Source of the DNA: Draconibacterium aestuarii
Lineage (GTDB): Bacteria; Bacteroidota; Bacteroidia; Bacteroidales; Prolixibacteraceae
Length of the DNA: 64,000 nt
Direction: 5' to 3'
Assembly (NCBI GenBank): GCA_026671195.1
Contig: JAPOHD010000069.1
Location: 62,001-126,000 of the forward strand
Positions 36,669 through 46,162 of the stretch are shown one piece after another. Numbering within the stretch: position 1 is the first letter of the stretch; each line of letters begins with the position of its first letter. A model generated the notes under the pieces. The model did not search any database. It was not told the origin of the DNA and saw only the letters and a list, made by a program, of their open reading frames with translations. Made by a program: the position numbers and the translations under genes.

Positions 36669-38483
36669 TTATTTGCTTTTGTAAACAAAGTTGAAACGAC
36701 CTCCGGGTGCCGTATCTCCGTTTATATAAAAGTCCATAATGTTTCCGTTCTCCTGCATATTGTCGTTCCATTTGAATTCGATATCGACGCTCTTATTTTT
36801 TAGATTCAGCACATCCCTCGGAATTTCTAATTCCAGTTTGTTTCCGTTAAGTGCATAATTTGTTTCTGCAACTTTTTCCCATTCCCAGCGGTTTTCAACG
36901 TTTCGTTCCACTTTTACTTTATTATCCGGGCTTACTCGGTTAAAAATGAAATCATACCCATTCCATCCGGTTTCTTTGTTTCTGTCGCTGTCAATAAACA
37001 ACATCATCCAGTTTCTGTCTGTAGAAGAAGTGAGTTTATTGGTTGTCTCAACATAGAAATAAAGCTTAACTGAATCGCGTGCCACCTTTGCACCAACAAT
37101 ATCATTTCGCCCTGAATTATTAACATAATACTGATTGTATGTTCCCCAATGGTCGCGATGAAATGTATTTCCTTTATAATGTTTATAATATGGCAAGACA
37201 TCATCCCATTGTCCGGACTTTCCTATTTTTATACTCTTTGACGGAGAAGCTTTTTCTGGCTCCACCATACCTTTAAATTTTCTGACATTATCAATCAATT
37301 GCAGATAGTATACATCGCCTTTGTCGCCCCAGCCTTTGTTAGGTTCTATATCACGGCTACGATCCCAGTCGAACTGATCCACAAATGAAAACGGATCGCC
37401 TGTCCAACTGTGTTTTGGCAACCATTGTCCTGCAATAAACTCATTCCATCCTGTTATAAATACCAGCTCAGGATCGAGTTCAAAGGCTCTGTCCCATTGT
37501 TCCTGAAAATTCCATCCGTATAAATAGCCGTCAACTCTTGGGTCGAAACCATTCTTTTTACTAAAGCTACGGCCTTGTGCGCCGGGTAGATTAAATGCTG
37601 AACAATGCCCATTGGTTGCAGGGCTGGCATTTTGTGCTACTCCAACAGCAACTTCCTCAAATTTTCCATTCTCGATTTCCACGTACCCATGCTGAGGATA
37701 ATTCTCAAGCCAGCCCCATTGATTATCCAGAAACGGGCCGTTCACATAATCGGGTTGTCCCGGACGAAAAGTGAAAAATTCTGCTATTTCCTCGTCTTCA
37801 CCTGATTCTGTGAGGTTATCAGGATATGCCATAATGCATGGTTTCCCTTTCCAATAAAACCAAAGGTTTTCGTAGCGGTTTGGTTGATACAAATCCTGAT
37901 ATAGCTGGCGCAAAGAAACCAGGCTGTTCGGGACTGGCCCAAATGGCAACATAAATGCGATCTTCGGTACATTTACACCGTCTTTTTGAGCCTGATCCCA
38001 GGTTTTCAACAAGGCTTCATAAGACTCCTTCCAGGTAAGGCTACCATTGGTACAGTCGAAAAATACGGCATCGACTCCTGCATCTGCCAACCATTCTGCA
38101 TGTTTGCGCAATACCCATGGATCCGTTGTTTTGTAATATCCCAGCAAAGGTTGTTCCCAGTAAAATAGGCCTGGCTTTTTTTCGCCCCATGCAGGATGAT
38201 TGTAATCCTTCATGGCTTCAGGATACTCCCTGATAATTTCTGTAATGTTTTTTATTGGATACGTTGTATCATTGCTTTGCTGATGCCAGGTCCAATAAAA
38301 CATGGCAACGTATTTATTCTTCTTCTTTTGCCCAGCTGTGCTATAATCAACAACTTTCCGCTCCAAAGCATCTGTTGCTGCCCACTGATCGCTGTTGATC
38401 CTCCGCTCCTGTGACCTTATAGCAGCTGTCGACAAAAGAACAACTATGCTGAGCAGAAAAAACTTAATGAATCTAAAGTCCAT
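36669..38483 (-). CDS. WNEF-motif barrel enzyme with DOMON-like C-terminus
   Basis: A 604-residue, more divergent member of the WNEW family, with an SPase I signal (ending AIRSQ, about residue 25). Conserved barrel features are DQWAATDALERKV, YWEQPLLGYYKTTDPWVLRK, DCTNGSLTWKE, LWFYWKGKPCIM, NFQEQWDRA and W346-N-E-F, in which the last aromatic is Phe and Glu348 is the candidate catalytic residue. The C-terminal half repeats the NWMMLFIDSDRNKETGW block of the DOMON/CBM9-like domain and ends GGRFNFVYK. Its ATG overlaps the last 11 bases of the upstream GH106 gene, which indicates translational coupling. A secreted, presumably periplasmic, glycosidase is inferred; substrate unknown. Confidence 0.72.
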   Translation of the reverse strand: MDFRFIKFFLLSIVVLLSTAAIRSQERRINSDQWAATDALERKVVDYSTAGQKKKNKYVAMFYWTWHQQSNDTTYPIKNITEIIREYPEAMKDYNHPAWGEKKPGLFYWEQPLLGYYKTTDPWVLRKHAEWLADAGVDAVFFDCTNGSLTWKESYEALLKTWDQAQKDGVNVPKIAFMLPFGPVPNSLVSLRQLYQDLYQPNRYENLWFYWKGKPCIMAYPDNLTESGEDEEIAEFFTFRPGQPDYVNGPFLDNQWGWLENYPQHGYVEIENGKFEEVAVGVAQNASPATNGHCSAFNLPGAQGRSFSKKNGFDPRVDGYLYGWNFQEQWDRAFELDPELVFITGWNEFIAGQWLPKHSWTGDPFSFVDQFDWDRSRDIEPNKGWGDKGDVYYLQLIDNVRKFKGMVEPEKASPSKSIKIGKSGQWDDVLPYYKHYKGNTFHRDHWGTYNQYYVNNSGRNDIVGAKVARDSVKLYFYVETTNKLTSSTDRNWMMLFIDSDRNKETGWNGYDFIFNRVSPDNKVKVERNVENRWEWEKVAETNYALNGNKLELEIPRDVLNLKNKSVDIEFKWNDNMQENGNIMDFYINGDTAPGGRFNFVYKSK

Positions 38484-41400
38484 AGTTAATTGATTTTATT
38501 TCTACCGGCCCAAACAATCCTGAAGGTTGTAAAGGACTTTCGGCATTATATGGAAGATGCGGTGCCCATGTTTGGCGCTCTTCTACAGGAAGTTTCATAT
38601 CCCCTATTATTCTATTAACCCAGGTATTTACAACTTCAATCTTCAATTTATTTTCACCGTCTTTCACAAAATCTGTTATATCCAAACGATAGGGATCTGT
38701 CCACACCCCACCTGCAAATTTGCCATTTACCGTTACTTTTGCCATAGCGGTTAAAGCTCCAAGATCAATTATAATCTTTTCATTTCCCGGCAATTTATCA
38801 AGTTGAAAAGTGTTGTTATAAAAGGCAGTTCCTGAGTAGTACTTGATGCGTTCATCATCAGAACTTGTCCAGTCGGTTAGTGTTTCTAAAATAATAGCTT
38901 CTTCCGGACCTCTTTGGACCGGATCGAAATTGACGGTCCATGGTGTTTTGAAATCGGCTATTAGTTCCGCGTTTGGATAGTTCCCTTCTATGTCTGAAAC
39001 TTTTGCTTTGCCTGCTGTTTTGCTGAATACGACAAACACACTTTCGAAAGGCTCAAGTTTTAAGGTAACGGCTGTAACTTCTCCTTTTTGTTCGTAAGCC
39101 GTTAGATCACGAATATATCCTGTTGTTGCCTCCCAAAGTTCAGGTAGCTTTCCTGTAACCCTGAATTCCGGTGTGATTATTTGCTCCTCATCGGTTTGAT
39201 TCGAAACAAAATAGATTTCGCCATTACCTAATGTCCGGTGACCGTAATGGATCGTATTATCTTCGGGTACTTTGCAATCAGGCACACAGTTGATGAGGAC
39301 AAGCGCCTCTTTCATATCCATGCCGTTTAGTATCATTCCTTTTCCGTATTTGCCCGATTTCACGTTTTCGCCATCCACATTCCCCCATAATTCGGCAGCC
39401 ATAGCCTGAACTCGTTGGTCGGCTTCCGGCTGATTTTGCAAACTGGGTGAACGGCTTGGTGGGGGTCCCAAAACAACAGCACCATCGTTGACTAATTGTT
39501 TTATTTTTGCCAATAATTCCGGACGCATGGTTTCCAGTTGAGGAAGCACCATTACACGGTACTGCGTTCCATGGGGCAAGGTAATCAGACCATCTTTAAT
39601 GGTCATGTATTTTTCAATCACCTCCGCATTCATGTAATCGAACTGGTACCCCACAGGAAGAGCAGGATCTGCAACACCAGTCATTTTGGGGGTATCTTCT
39701 CCAATAAAATAAGCCACATCGGCAACATTCAATCCCTGCTGAAGCATGTAATTGGTACGTTTCAGGTATTGGGTATACACATCCATCTGTGAAAACCAGG
39801 TGTTTTTACGGTTGAAAGGATTACCGAAACCGGCATTTATACCCGGATTTTTATCTTTATAGGGTTGATGGATATAAACATGTAATAAGGTGGCGTTGAT
39901 CCCTTCTGCAAAAAAGCGGTCGCCCCGTTGTTTGATACTTGCCGGATAACGACTAAATGCCCTTCCTCCGCATGTGTTTGATTCTGCCCATATTTTTGCT
40001 TTACCATAGATATGTCCGCAGGAAGTTGCTGCACGGTTTTCTATGTCGCCCAAAGAACCTTCGCTCCAGAACTCACCACCAATTTCGTCCGACTGTCCGC
40101 CATACATCAAAAATTCGCCGGGGAATCCCCAGTGTCCGTAATTTTCTAACCAGGTTGTTAATCCATGTTCGTGACTTATATCTCTTAAGCCTCCCACATA
40201 ATCGTAAGCTATTTTGTTGGCAACCAAGCGACGCATGTCCCACAAAAAGCGGTCGGACGCCTGCTGACTGCTGACTACCATGCCCTGATAAACGGGAAGA
40301 TATGGAAGTGGATCGTAGCCGTAAACTTTTGTAAATTCCTCTATAAATCCTTCTGTAAAATTCTGTCCTCCCTGTTCGTAGCTATCTTGAACTACCACTT
40401 TAAAACATTTTCTATCAGCCTCGGGTATACGTCTGAGTATTTCACCCATATGACCATCGAAATGCAAAGCTGCGTGTTCCTTACTCATTTTATCCACCTC
40501 GTAACCCGTTGCTTCGGGGGAAGCAGGCGAGTTCTTTGTTCCAGTCGGGGTCATGCCTGTTCTGAGAATAATCCAATCGCCTTCAGGCACTTCCCAATTA
40601 AGCGTTCCATCAACCATCATATTTTCAGAAATATCTAACACTTCTGAGGGATCGATTAGCAGTTCAGGGTCATCCACTTCTGCTTGTTGTTGCCACTGAT
40701 AATCGTACCAAGATGGCAGTGGAGTATGATACATTTTTGCAAAAGTCTTTTGTGCATAATTCTCCACACGTGGCGCCGCAGACAGTTTAACTTCTGCTAT
40801 TCCTCCATTTTTATTTGCCTGAGGAAAAGTCCAGCCCGATGGAGTTTCATCTTTAAATTTCAAACGAAAGCTTTTGGCAGTAACAGCAGGAAAAGAAATT
40901 AGTACCGGAGCATAGGGGTTAAATCCCACGCTGATGCCATCATTTACCCGGTTAAGTGTAAATTCTTTAACTGTGAGATACTTGCCCTGCTCGTTTTTTG
41001 CCTGTAAAAGCACATTAGAATATATAGAACTTTCAGTGCTTTTAATAGAAAGGCTACGTGCTGTGAATGCTTTATCGGCCTCAAAATTTAGTATAAAAGA
41101 ATCTCCTTTGGGAAAAGTGATTCCTGTCTTTGTGTCGCCGTCGCATATACGATTTAGATTTCTTACTTTTGGGAAGGAAAAAATGTTTCCATTTTCGTGA
41201 GTTAACACCAAATCATTTTCTTTTGGCGCAGGAAAAGCAATTACTTTTACATCCTGAAACAATTCAATGGGCTTGTCTAATTTTTGAGAAAATTTTACCG
41301 GTCCTTTTACTTTTGTCTCAGATGTAGTAAGATAACGCATGGCATTTTCGGCTTTTACCCAGGGACCGCCCGACTGGCTCCATCCTGGAGAGTTGAAAAT

Positions 41401-41772
41401 ACCGATTTCTATATTCAGTTCGGTGGCGGTTTTAAGGGCAAGGTGCAATATTTCCCACCACTCTTCGCTAAGCATTTTCACTTTTCCATAAGGCACATCA
41501 TCCAAACCAATATTACCAATAAAGGCACGGTTGATACCCGCCTCTTTCATAGCATGCAGGTCTTTCACCACACCGTCTTTCGATATATTATCCGAAATCC
41601 AGTACCAGTAAACAGCGGTTTGCATACTATCGGCAGGAGTGATAAATCCTTCTGCAAGTTTTTCTCTTTTTTTATCCGGTTCTTGATTTTGATCGCACGA
41701 ATTAAATGCAAATATCAGGCTTGCAATGATTGAAATCAGGACTACTCCTGCTGTTTTACTTTTCTTATTCAT
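38473..41772 (-). CDS. GH106-like alpha-L-rhamnosidase lipoprotein (second copy)
   Basis: A 1099-residue enzyme from the Met at 41772 (MNKKSKTAGVV); a start at 41796 only adds eight charged residues. The signal ends FAFNSC, a likely lipobox. GH106 marks: AVYWYWISDNI, DLHAMKEAGINRAFIGNI, FNSPGWSQSGGPWVKAENAMRYL, then VVQDSYEQGGQNFTEGF, WAESNTCGGRAF and a C-terminal beta-sandwich with VTVNGKFAGGVWTDPYRLDI and WVNRIIGD. A beta-rich domain absent from the first GH106 is inserted around residues 190-330 (RSLSIKSTES, FRLKFKDETPSGW). The two GH106 proteins share motif order but are well diverged, so they probably cut different rhamnosyl linkages. Its stop overlaps the start of the WNEF gene. Confidence 0.88.
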   Translation of the reverse strand: MNKKSKTAGVVLISIIASLIFAFNSCDQNQEPDKKREKLAEGFITPADSMQTAVYWYWISDNISKDGVVKDLHAMKEAGINRAFIGNIGLDDVPYGKVKMLSEEWWEILHLALKTATELNIEIGIFNSPGWSQSGGPWVKAENAMRYLTTSETKVKGPVKFSQKLDKPIELFQDVKVIAFPAPKENDLVLTHENGNIFSFPKVRNLNRICDGDTKTGITFPKGDSFILNFEADKAFTARSLSIKSTESSIYSNVLLQAKNEQGKYLTVKEFTLNRVNDGISVGFNPYAPVLISFPAVTAKSFRLKFKDETPSGWTFPQANKNGGIAEVKLSAAPRVENYAQKTFAKMYHTPLPSWYDYQWQQQAEVDDPELLIDPSEVLDISENMMVDGTLNWEVPEGDWIILRTGMTPTGTKNSPASPEATGYEVDKMSKEHAALHFDGHMGEILRRIPEADRKCFKVVVQDSYEQGGQNFTEGFIEEFTKVYGYDPLPYLPVYQGMVVSSQQASDRFLWDMRRLVANKIAYDYVGGLRDISHEHGLTTWLENYGHWGFPGEFLMYGGQSDEIGGEFWSEGSLGDIENRAATSCGHIYGKAKIWAESNTCGGRAFSRYPASIKQRGDRFFAEGINATLLHVYIHQPYKDKNPGINAGFGNPFNRKNTWFSQMDVYTQYLKRTNYMLQQGLNVADVAYFIGEDTPKMTGVADPALPVGYQFDYMNAEVIEKYMTIKDGLITLPHGTQYRVMVLPQLETMRPELLAKIKQLVNDGAVVLGPPPSRSPSLQNQPEADQRVQAMAAELWGNVDGENVKSGKYGKGMILNGMDMKEALVLINCVPDCKVPEDNTIHYGHRTLGNGEIYFVSNQTDEEQIITPEFRVTGKLPELWEATTGYIRDLTAYEQKGEVTAVTLKLEPFESVFVVFSKTAGKAKVSDIEGNYPNAELIADFKTPWTVNFDPVQRGPEEAIILETLTDWTSSDDERIKYYSGTAFYNNTFQLDKLPGNEKIIIDLGALTAMAKVTVNGKFAGGVWTDPYRLDITDFVKDGENKLKIEVVNTWVNRIIGDMKLPVEERQTWAPHLPYNAESPLQPSGLFGPVEIKSINYGL

Positions 41773-41828
41773 ATGTTTTTTCTCCACTAAGTTCATTCTT
41801 TATATAAGATGTTCTGTACTACATACAG

Positions 41829-43031
41829 TTAGTCATAATTCTCTTTTTCTACTAAATCTTTGGGAAAATCACCATGAGATTTGTAAGCATCGATATAAGA
41901 TTTCATAAATTGATAATACAAATCTCCATGCCCGCCTTTCATAGGTTCAATATCACGACTGGCTTCCCTGGAATAGTCGTCAACAAAACGGGTTGCTCCA
42001 TTTTCATCTACAAACCTTTGCGCCATCCATTCGTTCCACCACGTAATAGTGACAACTTTTGGTCTTACGGAAAATGCTCTTCGCCATTGTTCCTGAAAAG
42101 TTTTGCCTCCTCTTCTTGTTGTTGCTGTTTCATAACTCATATAAGTTTCCTGATGAGCAATGGATACAGAAATTTGCTCTGCCTCATTTTCATTCATTGA
42201 CACGTTTTGAGGTTCATCCTGAAGAAATGACCACTCCCTGGGAGCTAAAGTATTCTGTAAACCCCACATTTTCCGGCACGTAAAGTTATTTGAAAGCGAC
42301 TGGTCGTTAGCGTCAATGGGATCTTCTGTGGTAATTAAAAAAGGCTTACCCGACCAATACACAAACAACTCATCGTATTTTGACGATTTATAAAACAGAT
42401 CATATATCTTTAAACCGTTGGACGACCTGTCATCAGCACCATTCTGACACCAAAAAACAATAGCCGGAGTATCCTCTCCTTCTTGTCGTAATTCCAATGC
42501 AGTATTACACAACACCTCTGCATCTTCCAAAAGCATAGAAGCCAGTCCATTCGTAAAATCAAGAATAATAAAATCAACTTTTGCTCTCTGAAGTTGACGT
42601 AAGTGTGTTCTTATTACATTAACATTGTCAGAATTATAATACCCCAAAGCTGGCTCGGCCCAATAATGAAAATCGTGAACCGGACCCCATTGAGGATCAT
42701 TCGAATTTTTCTTTAATATTTCAGTTATATTATAGATTGATGGTCGGTAAACATTATTAAACCAGACGCTGTAACAGATACTTACGACATCATTCATCTG
42801 TGTTACATCAAGTCCCTTAACTTTTTCTTGCCCTGTATCTGTATTGACAGGAATATCAGACAAGCCGGATATTTTACTTTCTGATGAGTTGCAGCTACAA
42901 ACCGATATAAATAAAAGAGAGATAACAAACCTGATTCTCAATATTAGAAAAGAGAACAAGAAATCCGTTTTGTAGGCATATATTCTCCAACTTGATTGGA
43001 AGATTTTAATAGCTATCATATTTTTACACAA
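41829..43031 (-). CDS. WNEW-motif barrel lipoprotein, minimal form
   Basis: A 400-residue, shortest and most divergent member of the family, lacking the DOMON-like domain. Shared features are YWAEPALGYY, DFTNGLASM, LFVYWSGKPFLI, TFQEQWRRA and W332-N-E-W (candidate Glu334), followed by DIEPMKGGHGDLYYQ. A lipobox-like VCSC (Cys47) sits after a hydrophobic stretch, but 34 residues precede that stretch when the ATG at 43031 is used. The true start may be an internal non-ATG codon nearer to RIRFVISLLF. The gene is 52 bases after the second GH78-like gene and 56 bases before the second GH106. This single-domain version defines the core of the family. Confidence 0.65.
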   Translation of the reverse strand: MCKNMIAIKIFQSSWRIYAYKTDFLFSFLILRIRFVISLLFISVCSCNSSESKISGLSDIPVNTDTGQEKVKGLDVTQMNDVVSICYSVWFNNVYRPSIYNITEILKKNSNDPQWGPVHDFHYWAEPALGYYNSDNVNVIRTHLRQLQRAKVDFIILDFTNGLASMLLEDAEVLCNTALELRQEGEDTPAIVFWCQNGADDRSSNGLKIYDLFYKSSKYDELFVYWSGKPFLITTEDPIDANDQSLSNNFTCRKMWGLQNTLAPREWSFLQDEPQNVSMNENEAEQISVSIAHQETYMSYETATTRRGGKTFQEQWRRAFSVRPKVVTITWWNEWMAQRFVDENGATRFVDDYSREASRDIEPMKGGHGDLYYQFMKSYIDAYKSHGDFPKDLVEKENYD

Positions 43032-43083
43032 TTCATATTAATCTATTCACAAATTAATCAGCAAATATTCCGTTTAAAGCTAT

Positions 43084-44823
43084 CTATTTAACAATCACAA
43101 CCTCAACCCCCTCCGGAGCTTTATAAGTGGTTTTAACTTTTCCATCAGCCGTTTTCTGATGCTCTATTTCAATAATCCCATATGGTGTAGGAAAAGTTCC
43201 TCTTACCCACTGAAGATCACCTAAATGAGGATTAAGGTTTACTTTCTTACAGCCAGGCTCCAGTACATTTACTCCCAATACATATTGCGATAACCAAGCT
43301 GTAGGACCTGATGCCCAACCATGGCAAAAACTATGACGTAATCCTACGTAACAATAATCGCCATATTTTTTGTGAACATCTACCTTGTCGGCTTTGGGAA
43401 GTTCATCGATTCGTCCGGCATTAATGGTCCAGTCCATGTTGAAATCTTCCCAAAACGAAGTGGCTCCCAAATCGAGCATGGCTCCCCAGTATTCACTAAT
43501 AAACGACATGGCATCCTTGTAATTCCCTGCCTTCGCCATTGCATTCAGCACATAGTAACCGTAAAAAGTTGATATGTCTTTTACACCGTCGACTGTCAAT
43601 AATTCATCATTCACCGTTTTTGCATCTGCTAAACCGGCAAGTACCATTAAAGCGCCAGGCGATTTCCTCTTTGGCAGTTCCGGAGTATGCTTGTTTAATT
43701 TTTTAATTGTGTTTTGATAATGAACTGCTTTCTCGTTTTCACCCAAAATTTTAGCCATTTCTTTTCCAGCGTCAAAAGTCATTACCATCATGGATTGTAA
43801 TCCGGCATGAATAGCAATAGGATCTTCACTCGTTGGCCAATCTAAAAAACGATTGCCATCCAGCATTTCTTTCCCATTTTTATCAATTTTACTCTCCAGT
43901 TTCGAAAGCAATTCAAAAATGTAGTTCTGATGTTTTTTCAAGTAATTTAAATCGCCAGTGTTCAAATAGTATTGGTGCTGTATCAATAACCACCACATGG
44001 AATAAGAACTAATTCCATTCATCCACTCATCTGACGGTGTTATTTCGGCAATAAAATCCAATGATTTTGGGATCACTTGGTTAGCTCCAAATACTGATAA
44101 AATTGTCATAACTTCAGGATGCATATCGCCTACCCATACCAAACGATCACGTTTAATTCCATCCCACAGGTATTTTTGCATATTCAGATGAACCGTGTAG
44201 GCACCCGTTTCCCATATTCTATTTAAGCGTTCATTATTCGATCTAAAAGAACCAAGATATGGTATATCGCGCATAACCGAAATCGCATTTACTTCCCTTA
44301 AGTGAAGGGCGATATCATTATCGATTAGATCGATTCTTACAAAGCGAAAACCGGTATTGCCTATTTCCAATTTTCCACACCATGGTAATTTTATATTCCA
44401 ATCACGAATCGCATGATCGTTGGTTGCACTAGTTGTATCAGTAATTTCAGCCATTGCTTCAGAAACCGATTCTCCAAAACGAATACGTACGTTTACAGGT
44501 TTATTCCCGGGCCACATGCCGGTAACAATTTCCAATCCACCGTGCAACTCTTTTCCAAAATCGAGTAATATGGAAGCTTGTTTCGTAGAATTTTTCATCA
44601 GGCATAAATCGGTATTTACCGTTGATGCCTGGTGTTTGCCTTCCCTCAACAAACGTTCAGCATTGATAATCTCAGCATCATCCGATTGCCACACAATTTG
44701 TTGGGGGGCAATATATGTTCGTTCGATCTTTCCTGTATATTTTTCGCTTTGTTGTTGCCCGACACAACTAAATCCAATTGCCAGAAAAGCCACAACAAAG
44801 CATATTCCTCTTTTTATTTTCAT
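43084..44823 (-). CDS. GH78-like alpha-L-rhamnosidase lipoprotein (compact)
   Basis: A 579-residue enzyme from the Met at 44823 (MKIKRGICF); the longer frame from 44847 puts eight residues ahead of the signal. IGFSC is a plausible lipobox. A short N-terminal beta domain with LLDFGKELHGGLEI and FRFVRIDLI leads to an (alpha/alpha)6 barrel. The acidic motif WDGIKRDRLVWVGDMHPE (Asp221, Asp226) corresponds to the GH78 general-acid region, and FCHGWASGPTAWLSQYVLGV matches the conserved block near the end. It is about 200-400 residues shorter than multi-domain GH78 enzymes, having lost the N-terminal carbohydrate-binding modules. It probably removes terminal alpha-L-rhamnose in the periplasm. Confidence 0.85.
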   Translation of the reverse strand: MKIKRGICFVVAFLAIGFSCVGQQQSEKYTGKIERTYIAPQQIVWQSDDAEIINAERLLREGKHQASTVNTDLCLMKNSTKQASILLDFGKELHGGLEIVTGMWPGNKPVNVRIRFGESVSEAMAEITDTTSATNDHAIRDWNIKLPWCGKLEIGNTGFRFVRIDLIDNDIALHLREVNAISVMRDIPYLGSFRSNNERLNRIWETGAYTVHLNMQKYLWDGIKRDRLVWVGDMHPEVMTILSVFGANQVIPKSLDFIAEITPSDEWMNGISSYSMWWLLIQHQYYLNTGDLNYLKKHQNYIFELLSKLESKIDKNGKEMLDGNRFLDWPTSEDPIAIHAGLQSMMVMTFDAGKEMAKILGENEKAVHYQNTIKKLNKHTPELPKRKSPGALMVLAGLADAKTVNDELLTVDGVKDISTFYGYYVLNAMAKAGNYKDAMSFISEYWGAMLDLGATSFWEDFNMDWTINAGRIDELPKADKVDVHKKYGDYCYVGLRHSFCHGWASGPTAWLSQYVLGVNVLEPGCKKVNLNPHLGDLQWVRGTFPTPYGIIEIEHQKTADGKVKTTYKAPEGVEVVIVK

Positions 44824-44931
44824 TCTTACATATATTTTTCGAATCATTTTTTACTGGAAACTCTTTACAATTCGCAACATTTTCATGATTCTCTAATTGA
44901 TCCGGATCTGTTTATTATTTGATATTCAGTT

Positions 44932-45948
44932 TCATTGTTGAGAATTGTTCTTCAGATGTAATTCATAAATTTTCTTTCGGATTTCAGAAAGAGAACCGAC
45001 AATGATAAAATATTCATATTCGTATACACTATTTTTATTAAGTATTTCCTTTTTCACTGGAGCTATGTAAGAAGTGGAACTATCAGTGTGTTCACCCCCG
45101 GGTTGCCCAGCCATACCAGCCAGAAAGTTTGTGCAATTGGGTGAATACACGGCCATCCCCCACTTATTTTTGTCTACAAAGGCCATCCAGTTTTCTGTTA
45201 CCTTATTGTCACTGTATCGTCCCCAAAAACCGTCTTCAAGATGTTCGACAGTGGGATTGGCCATAGGGGCTCCAGTAAACGGAGCCTCACCAAAATAAGA
45301 ATACAAATTATCGAGGGCCGAAATTGGATAAACTGCAGGCAATTCCTGATCATTTACAATACCTTCGCCATATATTGTATCGGTACGGTGACAGCTTAGC
45401 TTATTTCGAACTTTCAGTACATTTCCTTTAAGCGTAGTCCACTGTTCCATTTCAGCCTCAACCGGGTGGTTATTCATATCCCACTGCATAGGGATACATT
45501 TTACATACATCTCATTGTCCGATTTTTGAAAGTCAAGAATTTCGGCTCGGTTTCGAAAAGCATCTCCTACCTGTATGGGATTCCAACTCCACGGTGACCA
45601 GCTTGGTGATTGTCCTTCTTCCTGTCGATTAACGCTTTTTCCGGCGTAGTATGATTGTTGGATGAATCGCCCTTCGTCATAAATATTGACAATGCTTCGA
45701 TCTTTCCCCGATAACGACAAATATGAAATGGCACCTCCTCGCGTTAAATCGAGCTTAAGCGTCAGAATTCCATTATCAATTACCGAGTTACTGCTCTCAA
45801 CATGCTCCAAAGCTTGCTGATCATTCTGGCACTGGGCAAACATAAACAACTGAAAACTCAAGTAAATAATGCCAATGCATCTTTTTACATTAAAACCAGA
45901 TCTCTTTTGATTCCCTGAAAATATATTGTTCATTTTATTGTAATTCAT
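44932..45948 (-). CDS. Lipoprotein with galactose-mutarotase-like beta-sandwich fold
   Basis: A 338-residue exported protein. The signal stretch CIGIIYLSFQLFMFAQC suggests a lipid Cys near residue 40; Met6 (45933) is an alternative start. The mature region opens VIDNGILTLKLDLTRGGAISYLSLSG, typical of the N-terminal strands of galactose-mutarotase/supersandwich domains. RFIQQSYYAG, SWNPIQVGDAF and DNKVTENWMAFVDKNKWGMAVY follow. Similar domains occur in lyases, mutarotases and unassigned PUL proteins. It could bind or process a released oligosaccharide, but no catalytic set was recognised. It is the first gene after the terminator-like hairpin that follows the SusC/D block, so it heads the enzyme section of the PUL. 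Confidence 0.6.
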   Translation of the reverse strand: MNYNKMNNIFSGNQKRSGFNVKRCIGIIYLSFQLFMFAQCQNDQQALEHVESSNSVIDNGILTLKLDLTRGGAISYLSLSGKDRSIVNIYDEGRFIQQSYYAGKSVNRQEEGQSPSWSPWSWNPIQVGDAFRNRAEILDFQKSDNEMYVKCIPMQWDMNNHPVEAEMEQWTTLKGNVLKVRNKLSCHRTDTIYGEGIVNDQELPAVYPISALDNLYSYFGEAPFTGAPMANPTVEHLEDGFWGRYSDNKVTENWMAFVDKNKWGMAVYSPNCTNFLAGMAGQPGGEHTDSSTSYIAPVKKEILNKNSVYEYEYFIIVGSLSEIRKKIYELHLKNNSQQ

Positions 45949-46098
45949 GAGGACAGTACAACGTTATCGATTATTAGTTCTCACTGGATAAGTACCTTGC
46001 TGTTTAGGCTATGTAGAAATAATTTCAAGGAAATTATCCTTAAAAAAATGCCACATCAAATCACTATTGTTTGTACATTTTAACAATAAACTGAAATG

Positions 46099-46123
46099 AA
46101 AGAAAAGCAGCCCTGAGGACTGC
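46099..46123 (-). terminator. Terminator-like hairpin after the SusC/D block
   Basis: On the minus strand a 7-bp stem (GCAGTCC/GGGCTGC, one G-T pair) with a TCA loop is followed by TTTTCTTT, 40 bases after the stop of the second SusD. It would end or attenuate transcripts of the four Sus genes before the enzyme genes, giving unequal expression. Confidence 0.65.
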
Positions 46124-46162
46124 ATTTTCTAACTTTCAGAATTAACTAACTAAACTATGCAC

